A DNA stretch of 5,218 nt from an uncultured Atopobiaceae bacterium. Lineage in GTDB: Bacteria > Actinomycetota > Coriobacteriia > Coriobacteriales > Atopobiaceae. Positions 1 to 5,041 of this stretch are shown here, one piece after another. Below the pieces are notes generated by a model that searched no databases, was not told the DNA's origin, and worked only from the letters and a program-made list of their open reading frames with translations. The DNA is taken from positions 1 to 5,218 of the forward strand of contig CALUJT010000162.1 in assembly GCA_944321005.1 (NCBI GenBank), given 5' to 3'. The position numbers were made by a program, and so were the translations under genes. Each line of letters begins with the position of its first letter. Positions within the stretch are counted from its first letter, which is position 1.

Positions 1-72
1 GGACATATCCGCAATCGTGCTGTTGTCGTCGTAATAGACGACCTTCTGCTTCTTTTTCTTCTTTTTGGACAT
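1..72 (-). CDS. Lysine-rich small protein, N-terminal fragment (partial at window edge)
   Basis: Only the first 24 codons are present; the gene continues beyond the left edge. The protein begins [10 protein letters not shown], followed by a short segment VVYYDDNSTIADMS. The ATG shares one base with the TGA stop of the preceding frame (TGATG), and a full AGGAGG lies four bases upstream at 77-82, inside the end of that frame. This arrangement is typical of translational coupling, so the start is well supported. The lysine run is followed by a tyrosine/aspartate patch. From memory this resembles the start of small basic, possibly membrane-anchored proteins of unknown function in Actinobacteria, but no transmembrane segment is visible in the part shown. 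Function unknown. Being a real gene directly after an OppF-type tail, it suggests that the tail of an opp-like operon is intact here. Confidence 0.7.
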   Translation of the reverse strand, partial: MSKKKKKKQKVVYYDDNSTIADMS

Positions 73-479
73 CAGTCCTCCTGCGGATAGCAGTGGCACG
101 CGACAAAGTGCCCCTCTTCGTACTCTTTATAGACGGGAGCGATGTGGCTGCAGATCTCTTTTGCCTTCGGGCAGCGAGTATGGAACTTGCAGCCCATAGG
201 CGGATTGGCGGGCGAAGGAATGTCGCCGGTGAGAATGATCCTCTCCGTCTTTTCGTCGGGGTTGGGGTTGGGAACGGCGGAGAAGAGCGCCTGCGAGCTC
301 GCGCCGGAGACGAGCAGGTAGGCGCTTCCGGTGAGGTCGCTCAGGACGGCGCCGGGGAGGAGCTCGTCGAGGTTCTTCTCGCCAGCGTAGGCTAAGACGA
401 GGGGTCCCCCGGTGACGGCAGACTCCTCGAAGGACGCGCCGAGAAGAACGTGCTCCTCGTGGAGGACGCCGGTGGCCAT
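72..479 (-). CDS. Chimeric frame: GcvT/YgfZ-like N-terminus joined to OppF/OppD-type C-terminal tail
   Basis: From the chosen ATG the frame encodes 135 residues with two unrelated halves. Residues ~1-69 (to about base 273) contain an H-V-x-L-G-A stretch and a later [17 protein letters not shown] stretch. These match the start of the aminomethyltransferase/folate-binding family (compare the GLFDLSHMG...VSG region of GcvT). Residues ~63-135 read [12 protein letters not shown], an [13 protein letters not shown] segment, [11 protein letters not shown], then C, then GHFVACH. This is the conserved cysteine-containing C-terminal extension of peptide/nickel ABC transporter ATPases (oligo_HPY type). 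The Walker A, signature and Walker B parts of the ATPase and the rest of GcvT are absent, so neither activity is expected. The start at 479 lies one base after the pgsA stop; in-frame ATGs at 488 and 500 overlap pgsA and are less likely. GC is visibly lower in the Opp half (about 55%) than in the GcvT half (nearly 70%). It is either a deletion product or an assembly chimera. Confidence 0.75.
   Translation of the reverse strand: MATGVLHEEHVLLGASFEESAVTGGPLVLAYAGEKNLDELLPGAVLSDLTGSAYLLVSGASSQALFSAVPNPNPDEKTERIILTGDIPSPANPPMGCKFHTRCPKAKEICSHIAPVYKEYEEGHFVACHCYPQED
77..82 (-). promoter_or_regulatory. Shine-Dalgarno of the lysine-rich small gene
   Basis: A perfect AGGAGG on the minus strand lies four bases before the ATG at 72-70. 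It is located within the last codons of the chimeric frame, so the small gene can be translated by ribosomes finishing or re-entering at the TGATG overlap. Confidence 0.7.
270..293 (-). other. Junction between GcvT-like and OppF-like sequence
   Basis: The codons for QALFSAVP sit where the protein changes family. QAL(F/L)SAVP is the normal OppF/OppD wording just before the C-terminal tail (family knowledge), and a similar small-residue/leucine stretch is plausible at this point in the GcvT-like fold. The breakpoint could therefore lie anywhere in about 270-293. A shared short sequence here would be consistent with microhomology-mediated deletion or with a misjoined assembly graph. The exact breakpoint cannot be fixed from one sequence. 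Confidence 0.5.
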
Positions 480-480
480 G

Positions 481-1218
481 CTACTTCCCATTCCCGGCAC
501 CCCGCTCCTCGATGGCCTGGCGGCGGAGCCTCGCGCCCTCCACGGTGTAGATGACGGCCGCGGTGGCGGAGAGGATCACGCCGAGGTAGACGAAGAAGAT
601 GCCGAGGGCGGCGGGCTGGGCGTTGAGGCCGGGCAGCCAGGGGGCGTCCACGAGGCCGAGACCCGCGACCTGCGGCAGCCCCAGGAGGAGGTCGCAGAAG
701 CCGAACATGAGGGAGGCGGTGGCCGCCTTGCCCACGTAGGAGACGTCCACGGGCCTCCTGCGGTAGTGCTGGAGGACCATGCTGCCCACGGCGAGGTAGG
801 CGTCGCGGCCTATGACGAAGACGGGAACCCACAGCGGCAGGTCGCCCACGATGAGAAGGCCGATGACCCCGGTGAAGAGCAGGACGCGGTCCATGATGGG
901 GTCCATGATCTTGCCGAGCCAGCTCACGGTCTGGGTCCTTCTCGCCACCTGGCCGTCCAGGAAGTCCGTCGTGGCGGCCACCACGTAGAAGACGAGGGCG
1001 AGCGTGCGGTGCTCCCCGCCCGCAAAGAGCACGAGGAAGGCTATGGTGAGCGCAAGGCGCGTGAAGGTGATCACGTTGGCCACGGTGAGGATCTGCGTGG
1101 AGGGGTTGCCCGAGGTGCCCACCGGCACGTCGGTGCGGCCGGCGCGCTGGCGCTCGGCGGCATCGGCGTCGGCGATGCTCTTGATCTCCGACTTGAGGTG
1201 ATCGGTTCTCTCTGACAC
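481..1218 (-). CDS. pgsA: CDP-diacylglycerol--glycerol-3-phosphate 3-phosphatidyltransferase (CDP-alcohol phosphatidyltransferase)
   Basis: Integral membrane enzyme that transfers the phosphatidyl group of CDP-diacylglycerol to glycerol-3-phosphate, the committed step to phosphatidylglycerol. The family signature D-x2-D-G-x2-A-R-x8-G-x3-D-x3-D is complete: with the GTG start the residues are D85, D88, G89, A92, R93, G102, D106 and D110. About five to six hydrophobic segments follow the family layout, beginning around [20 protein letters not shown] just before the motif. Length is 245 aa, slightly above usual because of a hydrophilic N-terminal stretch of ~40 residues. I chose GTG at 1218 because GAGAGG lies six bases upstream. 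The alternative ATG at 1266 (261 aa) has no Shine-Dalgarno and overlaps a -10-like TAAGAT (1265-1270). The TAG stop at 481-483 is one base from the next ATG. The substrate could in principle be another alcohol, since the CDP-alcohol family is hard to subdivide by eye. Confidence 0.88.
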   Translation of the reverse strand: MSERTDHLKSEIKSIADADAAERQRAGRTDVPVGTSGNPSTQILTVANVITFTRLALTIAFLVLFAGGEHRTLALVFYVVAATTDFLDGQVARRTQTVSWLGKIMDPIMDRVLLFTGVIGLLIVGDLPLWVPVFVIGRDAYLAVGSMVLQHYRRRPVDVSYVGKAATASLMFGFCDLLLGLPQVAGLGLVDAPWLPGLNAQPAALGIFFVYLGVILSATAAVIYTVEGARLRRQAIEERGAGNGK

Positions 1219-1224
1219 TGCGGG

Positions 1225-1230
1225 CCTCTC
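1225..1230 (-). promoter_or_regulatory. Shine-Dalgarno supporting the GTG start of pgsA
   Basis: GAGAGG on the minus strand ends six bases before GTG 1218-1216. The upstream in-frame ATG at 1266 lacks any comparable purine-rich sequence at the right distance, so this site decides the start in favour of GTG. Confidence 0.5.
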
Positions 1231-1308
1231 GGGTGCGGGGTGACGTTCCTTCCACAGGGTACCCATCTTAACGTAAATCGAAACCTCGCCTCTCGTGCCT
1301 CCACAAGA

Positions 1309-1336
1309 CGGGGCCCGGACGGACGCCCGGGCCCCG
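1309..1336 (-). terminator. GC-rich hairpin after serA, probable intrinsic terminator
   Basis: Perfect 10-bp inverted repeat CGGGGCCCGG (1309-1318) / CCGGGCCCCG (1327-1336) with an 8-base loop, lying 25 bases past the serA stop. On the minus strand it is followed by TCTTGTGG, a weak T-rich tail, so termination may be partial or the hairpin may act as a 3'-end stabiliser. It separates serA from pgsA and implies that pgsA has at least some independent transcription. Confidence 0.6.
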
Positions 1337-1360
1337 ACGGGAGGATCGCGCGCGGCGGCG

Positions 1361-2533
1361 CTACGGGCGCTCGATCACGCGGACGCGGCGGACGCTGGGT
1401 ATGCCCTCCACCTGCGCGCGGATGTCCGGGGTCACGTCCCCGGAGACCTCGATCAGGGTGTAGGCGTTTGCGCCGCGGCTCTTGTTGGTCATGTTCTCGA
1501 TGTTGAGGGCCGAGGCGGCTATGGCGGCCGAGATCTGGCCGATCACGCCCTGGACGTTCTCGTGGAAGATGGCGATGCGCTCGTTGCCGGGCGCGAGCTC
1601 CCCCAGGTCCACCTGCCCGTAGTTGACGGAGTTCTTGATGTTGCCGTTCTCGAGGTAGTCCTTGAGCTCGTTGGCGGCCATGACGGCGCAGTTGTCCTCG
1701 GCCTCTCCCGTGGAGGCGCCCAGGTGTGGCAGGACGATGGCGTTTCTCATGTTGGCGCTCGCGGGGTTGGCGAAGTCCGTGACGTAGCGGGCCACGCGAC
1801 CGTCGTCGAGGGCCTCGGCGAGGGCCTGCTCGTCCACGAGCGCGTCGCGGGCGAAGTTGAGCAGCACGGCGCCGCGCGGCATGCGGGCGATGGCCTCGGC
1901 CGAGATCATCCCCCGGGTGGAGTCCGTGGCGGGGACGTGCAGCGTGACGAAGTCGCAGCGCGAGAGGAGCTCGCCCAGGTCCGTCACGTGCTCGATCCTG
2001 CGGTCGAGGCTCCACGCGGCGTTGATGGAGAGGTACGGGTCGTAGCCCATGACCTCGCAGCCGAGGTCGATGAGGGCGTTGGCCACCGCGGCTCCGATGG
2101 CGCCCAGGCCCACCACGCCCACGCGCTTGCCGGCGAGCTCGCACCCGCCGAACTGCTTCTTGGCCTTCTCGGCGCGCTTGGCGATCTCCGGGTCGTCGCT
2201 GTTCTCTGCCACCCACTCGGCGCCGCCGATGACGTCCCTGCAGGCGAGGAGCATGCCGCAGACCACGAGCTCCTTCACGGCGTTGGCGTTTGCCCCGGGC
2301 GTGTTGAAGACGACGACGCCCTCCGCGGCGCAGCGCTCCACGGGGATGTTGTTCACGCCCGCGCCGGCGCGCGCGATGGCCAGCAGGTCGCGGCCGAGCT
2401 CCATCTCGTGGAGGTTGGCGCTCCTCACGAGAAGGGCGTCGGCGCCCTCCGGCTCGGCGACGAACTCGTACCCGGCGCCCAGGTGGTCGGTCCCCACCTT
2501 TGCGATGTTGTTGAGGCAGCAGATCTTGTACAT
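1361..2533 (-). CDS. serA: D-3-phosphoglycerate dehydrogenase, short ACT-domain type
   Basis: Cytosolic NAD-dependent enzyme oxidising 3-phosphoglycerate to 3-phosphohydroxypyruvate, the first step of phosphorylated serine synthesis. It has 390 aa in the order expected for D-2-hydroxyacid dehydrogenases. The substrate-binding half includes RAGAGVNNIP and NTPGANANAVKE (~55-88). The Rossmann NAD domain has VGLGAIG at 140-146 and D165 ending the second strand (GYDPY). The catalytic Arg is R229 in NFARDALVD, and the catalytic His is H270 in LPHLGAST. One C-terminal ACT domain spans ~319-390 (IAIFHENVQGVIGQISAAI...), the site where serine feedback usually acts in this family. The Glu usually found in a DVFxxEP motif is replaced by YVTDFANP, as I recall also for streptococcal SerA of this subtype. 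ATG 2533 has GGAAGGGG a few bases upstream. It follows serC in the same direction, separated by a palindromic spacer. Confidence 0.95.
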   Translation of the reverse strand: MYKICCLNNIAKVGTDHLGAGYEFVAEPEGADALLVRSANLHEMELGRDLLAIARAGAGVNNIPVERCAAEGVVVFNTPGANANAVKELVVCGMLLACRDVIGGAEWVAENSDDPEIAKRAEKAKKQFGGCELAGKRVGVVGLGAIGAAVANALIDLGCEVMGYDPYLSINAAWSLDRRIEHVTDLGELLSRCDFVTLHVPATDSTRGMISAEAIARMPRGAVLLNFARDALVDEQALAEALDDGRVARYVTDFANPASANMRNAIVLPHLGASTGEAEDNCAVMAANELKDYLENGNIKNSVNYGQVDLGELAPGNERIAIFHENVQGVIGQISAAIAASALNIENMTNKSRGANAYTLIEVSGDVTPDIRAQVEGIPSVRRVRVIERP

Positions 2534-2549
2534 CCTGATCCCCTTCCGC

Positions 2550-2640
2550 TTGACAGATTGCTCAGGTCAAACTGTCAAGGTTGACAGTTTCCCCGGGTCA
2601 AACTGTCAAGGTTGACAGTTTGACCTGAGCAGATCGTCAA
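2550..2640. repeat. Nested palindrome filling the serC-serA spacer (two palindromic units)
   Basis: A 26-bp direct repeat occurs at 2565-2590 and 2596-2621. Each copy contains the perfect palindrome AAACTGTCAA-GG-TTGACAGTTT (2569-2590 and 2600-2621). In addition, the outer sequence is one large inverted repeat: 2559-2578 pairs perfectly with 2612-2631 (20 bp), and after four poorly matched bases 2550-2554 (TTGAC) pairs with 2636-2640 (GTCAA). As RNA from either strand it could form a single hairpin of about 35 bp with a GG/GG internal loop and a 9-base apical loop (2591-2599), or two tandem hairpins. It begins one base past the serC stop and ends just before the serA ribosome-binding site. 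GC is well below the flanking genes. There is no T-run after it in the minus direction, so a standard terminator is unlikely. Candidates are a REP/MITE-like intergenic element, an RNA stability or attenuation element, or a tandem operator. Confidence 0.9.
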
Positions 2641-2641
2641 C

Positions 2642-3724
2642 CTACGCGCGGTGCGCGAGCTCGAAGTCCTTCATGAACGCCACGAGAGCCTCCACGCCGG
2701 CGCGCGGCATGGCGTTGTAGATGGAGGCGCGCATGCCCCCCACGGAGCGGTGGCCCTTGAGGCTCACGAGACCCGCCTTGGCGGCCTCGGCCACGAACTC
2801 GGCGTCCAGCTCCTTGTTGCCGGTCACGAACGGCACGTTCATGAGCGAGCGGTCGCGCCGCTCAACCGGTGACGAGAAGAGCCCGGACTCGTCGAGGAAG
2901 TCGTAGAGGACGGCCGCCTTCTCGGCGTTGCGCTCCCCCATCGCCGCGAGGCCGCCGTTCTTCTCGATCCACCTGAAGACCTTGCCGCAGACGTAGATGC
3001 CCCAGCAGTTGGGCGTGTTGTAGAGCGACCCGGCGTCGGCCTGGGTGCGCAGGCGAAGCATCGTGGGCACGCCGGGCAGGTCCTCGGGGACGAGGTCCAC
3101 GCGCACGATCACGATCTGCACGCCCGCGGGCCCCACGTTCTTCTGGACCCCGGCGTGGATGAGGCCGTAGCGTGAGACGTCGACGGGCTCGGAGAGGAAC
3201 ATCGAGCTCTGGTCCGCCACGAGGACGTGCCCCTTGGCGTTGGGGAGCTCGGGGAACTTGGTGCCGTAGATGGTGTTGTTCTCGCAGATGTAGAGGTAGC
3301 TCGCGTCCTCGCGGATGGGGAGGTCGGAGCAGTCCGGAATGTAGGAGAAGTTCCTGTCGGCCGAGCTCGCCACGGCAACGGCGTCGCCGAGGATCTGCGC
3401 CTCCTGGAAGGCCTTCTTGGCCCAGTTGCCGGTGATGACGTAGTCGGCCTTGCCGTTGAGGGCGAGGTTCATGAAGACCGTCGAGAAGAGCAGCGAGTCG
3501 CCGCCCTGCGTGAAGATGACCTTGTAGCTGTCCGGGATGCCCATGAGGCTGCGCAGCGTGGCCTCGGCGTCGTCGAGGATCTTCTGGAAGACGGAAGATC
3601 GGTGGCTCATCTCCATGACGCTCATGCCGGAGCCGGCGTAGTCGAGCATCTCGTCCGCGCACTCCCCGAGGACCTCCTCGGGGAGCACGGCGGGACCGGC
3701 GGAGAAGTTGTACACGCGTGCCAT
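2642..3724 (-). CDS. serC: Phosphoserine aminotransferase
   Basis: PLP-dependent class V aminotransferase that converts 3-phosphohydroxypyruvate plus glutamate to phosphoserine plus 2-oxoglutarate, the step after SerA. From the chosen start it is 360 aa, close to the usual ~360. Visible landmarks, numbered from this start: NFSAGPAVLP at the N-terminus, phosphate/substrate-binding SHRS with H41 and R42, W101 stacking on PLP in TGNWAKKA, T151 in ENNTIYGT, D171 in VADQSS, the Schiff-base K195 in AGVQKNVGPAG, and GHRSVGGMRAS near the C-terminus with H325, R326 and R332. All residues I expect for the family are present. ATG 3724 has AGGAGG five bases upstream. The in-frame ATG at 3796 would add 24 non-conserved residues and lacks such a site. 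A weak -10-like TAAGAT lies at 3765-3770 without a clear -35. serA follows 108 bases downstream. Confidence 0.96.
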   Translation of the reverse strand: MARVYNFSAGPAVLPEEVLGECADEMLDYAGSGMSVMEMSHRSSVFQKILDDAEATLRSLMGIPDSYKVIFTQGGDSLLFSTVFMNLALNGKADYVITGNWAKKAFQEAQILGDAVAVASSADRNFSYIPDCSDLPIREDASYLYICENNTIYGTKFPELPNAKGHVLVADQSSMFLSEPVDVSRYGLIHAGVQKNVGPAGVQIVIVRVDLVPEDLPGVPTMLRLRTQADAGSLYNTPNCWGIYVCGKVFRWIEKNGGLAAMGERNAEKAAVLYDFLDESGLFSSPVERRDRSLMNVPFVTGNKELDAEFVAEAAKAGLVSLKGHRSVGGMRASIYNAMPRAGVEALVAFMKDFELAHRA

Positions 3725-3729
3725 GTCTT

Positions 3730-3735
3730 CCTCCT
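3730..3735 (-). promoter_or_regulatory. Shine-Dalgarno of serC, fixes the start at 3724
   Basis: Perfect AGGAGG on the minus strand, five bases before ATG 3724-3722. The downstream protein then begins MARVYNFSAGPA, which matches where SerC family proteins begin, so the longer frame from 3796 is rejected. Confidence 0.85.
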
Positions 3736-3840
3736 GTGTCTTTGCGCCTTCACGTGCGGCTCTCATCTTATGACGGCCGTGCGGGACGCCGAGCACCTGG
3801 CCACAGGACGTTTGCCGTGCCGAAACGCGCGCGACACACG

Positions 3841-3870
3841 AAAAGAGCCGAAGGAATGCCCCTCGGCTCT
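3841..3870 (-). terminator. Rho-independent terminator of the tRNA-Pro gene
   Basis: Minus-strand stem AGAGCCGA / TCGGCTCT, extendable by a G-T and two G-C pairs, with a short loop around GCATT, immediately followed by TTTT. It begins about ten bases after the tRNA 3' end, so the tRNA is probably transcribed as a single-gene unit separate from serC. Confidence 0.85.
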
Positions 3871-3879
3871 GAAGTTACC

Positions 3880-3956
<77 letters not shown>

Positions 3957-3974
3957 GTCGTTGTGCGAGGAAGA

Positions 3975-4003
3975 ACTATAGCATCCTTCCTATGGCGTGG
4001 CAA
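3975..4003 (-). promoter_or_regulatory. Sigma-70-type promoter of tRNA-Pro
   Basis: On the minus strand TTGCCA (-35, 4003-3998) is separated by exactly 17 bp from TATAGT (-10, 3980-3975). Each box has five of six consensus bases. The predicted start is about 10-12 bases before the mature tRNA 5' end at 3956, fitting a strong stable-RNA promoter. Confidence 0.85.
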
Positions 4004-4011
4004 GCGAGAAT

Positions 4012-4027
4012 TTCGGGCGCGCCCAAA
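4012..4027 (-). terminator. Possible weak hairpin after the DUF3737 gene
   Basis: A perfect 10-base palindrome GGGCGCGCCC (4015-4024), extended by T/A-G pairs, could form a 6-bp stem with a CGCG loop about 30 bases past the DUF3737 stop and just upstream of the tRNA promoter. On the minus strand only ATTCTC follows, so a T-tract is poor. It is the only terminator-like structure between the two genes. The remaining intergenic bases show nothing else. Confidence 0.3.
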
Positions 4028-4054
4028 CGGGACGGCCTACGCGCTACGCACCCG

Positions 4055-4945
4055 TTACGCACAGGCGCGCATGTCGGCGTTCTTCTCGCCCGTTAGGCTA
4101 TCGCCCGTGACCCGGACCACGCCCGTGGCGCCCTCGATGTCGCGGATGACCTCGCCCACGGCGGGCAGCGTGATGAGGCTTCCCGCGAGCGGGTTCTTGA
4201 CGCTGTCCACGGGCGTGGTGACGCTCGCCTGCACGTGGCTGCGCTCGAAGGCAAGGTCGCATCCGACCATCTGGCAGTTCACGAGGCGCAGGTCCCTGCA
4301 GTAGCAGAGCGGCTGCGTGCCCTGGATGAGGCAGTTCTCGAAGGTGAGGCCCTCGCTGTACCAGCCCAGGTACTCGCCACGCACGACCGAGTCGCGCACG
4401 ACGACGTTCCTCGCGTGCCAGAAGGCGTCCTTGGTGTTGAGCTCGCAGCCCTCGATTACGGCGTCCTCGACGTACTGGAAGGAGTACTTGCCCTGGAAGC
4501 GCACGTCGCGCAGGCGCAGGCCCGTCGCGCGCATCATGAAGTACTCGCTCTCGGCGGTGGTCGCCTCCATCTCAATCCCGCGCGTGGACCAGCTGAACTC
4601 CGGCGAGACGACGTCGCAGTCGCGCATGCGCACGTCGGCGCACTCGCGCAGCGCCTTGATGCCGTGCAGGCGGCAGCCCTCGATGGTCACCCCCTCCGAG
4701 TACCACAGCGCCGCGCGACAGAGCTCGGTCATCTCCACGTCGCGCAGCACGAGCCCGCGGTCGTGCCAGAACGGGTAGCGCAGGTTCATGTAGGAGCCCT
4801 CCACGGTGACGCGCTCGCACTCCTTGAAGGCGCTCTCCCCGTCGGCCGGCCCGTCGAAGCGGCAGTTGCGCACGGTCAGGTCGCGCGCGCCGTAAAGGGC
4901 GCGCTCCTCGTCAAACGTCTGGTTCTCGATGGTCTTCTCGCTCAT
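4055..4945 (-). CDS. DUF3737 family protein, predicted right-handed beta-helix
   Basis: 296 aa, no signal peptide or membrane segment, so probably cytosolic. I recognise it as the DUF3737 family, whose function is not established. The body from ~residue 15 to ~238 is built of ~19-21-residue imperfect repeats. Each has an aromatic/charged turn (PFWHDRG, ALWYSEG, SWSTRG, SFQYVED, AFWHARN, LGWYSEG, LCYCRD, LAFERS) followed by a beta strand of the form VTIEGC, VVVRDS, LTFENC or LRLVNC. This is what stacked coils of a beta-helix look like. Eleven or so coils can be counted, with recurring Trp/Phe and Cys/Asn ladders. The C-terminal ~55 residues (PVDSVKNPLAGSLITLPAVGEV...) break the pattern and resemble a cap. 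ATG 4945 has a purine-rich GAGGAGAGGAA before it. A good promoter lies at 4990-5018 and the gene appears to be monocistronic. Enzymatic activity (for example on carbohydrate) is only a possibility; no catalytic set is evident. Confidence 0.85.
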   Translation of the reverse strand: MSEKTIENQTFDEERALYGARDLTVRNCRFDGPADGESAFKECERVTVEGSYMNLRYPFWHDRGLVLRDVEMTELCRAALWYSEGVTIEGCRLHGIKALRECADVRMRDCDVVSPEFSWSTRGIEMEATTAESEYFMMRATGLRLRDVRFQGKYSFQYVEDAVIEGCELNTKDAFWHARNVVVRDSVVRGEYLGWYSEGLTFENCLIQGTQPLCYCRDLRLVNCQMVGCDLAFERSHVQASVTTPVDSVKNPLAGSLITLPAVGEVIRDIEGATGVVRVTGDSLTGEKNADMRACA

Positions 4946-4959
4946 GAGTTCCTCTCCTC

Positions 4960-4973
4960 GGGGACTGCTCCCC
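4960..4973 (-). other. Small hairpin in the 5' leader of the DUF3737 gene
   Basis: GGGGA (4960-4964) and TCCCC (4969-4973) form a 5-bp stem with a four-base loop, directly abutting the Shine-Dalgarno region (4951-4959). It lies inside the predicted ~37-base leader. It may modulate or protect translation initiation, or be chance. On the plus strand it is followed by TTTT, but no plus-strand gene ends here. Confidence 0.35.
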
Positions 4974-4989
4974 TTTTCGATTTGAGGAA

Positions 4990-5018
4990 ATCATATCACT
5001 TGAGATTGCGCTTGGTGA
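4990..5018 (-). promoter_or_regulatory. Extended -10 promoter for the DUF3737 gene
   Basis: Minus strand carries TGA-TATGAT: a TGN-extended -10 with five of six consensus bases (-10 at 4995-4990). Seventeen bp upstream is a weak -35, TCACCA (5018-5013). Extended -10 promoters tolerate a poor -35. The predicted transcript starts about 35-40 bases before ATG 4945. Confidence 0.65.
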
Positions 5019-5041
5019 CGTCGCGTCGATAAATGCGTCAC
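5015..5041. promoter_or_regulatory. Inverted repeat overlapping the DUF3737 -35, candidate operator
   Basis: GTGACG (5015-5020) and CGTCAC (5036-5041) form a 6-bp inverted repeat with a 15-base spacer. The half-site centres are 21 bp apart, about two helical turns, and the proximal half overlaps the weak -35. This geometry suits a dimeric regulator, but six-base arms can arise by chance. No regulator gene is in the window. Confidence 0.35.

Noticed and set aside
412..1215. Plus-strand 267-codon frame opposite pgsA
   Set aside because: Low-complexity Glu/His/Gly/Ala composition typical of the antisense shadow of a GC-rich gene; pgsA carries the complete catalytic motif on the other strand.
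1295..2584. Long plus-strand frame of 429 codons opposite serA
   Set aside because: It is a high-GC mirror of serA: it is rich in Val, Gly, His and Asp runs, has no recognisable domain, and crosses the palindromic spacer. serA itself is unambiguous.
2550..2640. Intrinsic terminator, or CRISPR-like array, between serC and serA
   Set aside because: There is no T-run after the hairpin in the direction of transcription. With only two units, self-palindromic over 22 bp and separated by 5 bases, it is not a CRISPR repeat-spacer arrangement.
4960..4980. Plus-strand intrinsic terminator (short GC stem followed by TTTT)
   Set aside because: The stem is only 5 bp and no plus-strand gene ends there; it is better described as a leader hairpin of the minus-strand gene.
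4235..5032. Plus-strand 265-codon frame opposite the DUF3737 gene
   Set aside because: Its repetitive Ala/His/Val/Leu pattern simply mirrors the repeats of the minus-strand beta-helix gene, and it runs through that gene's promoter.
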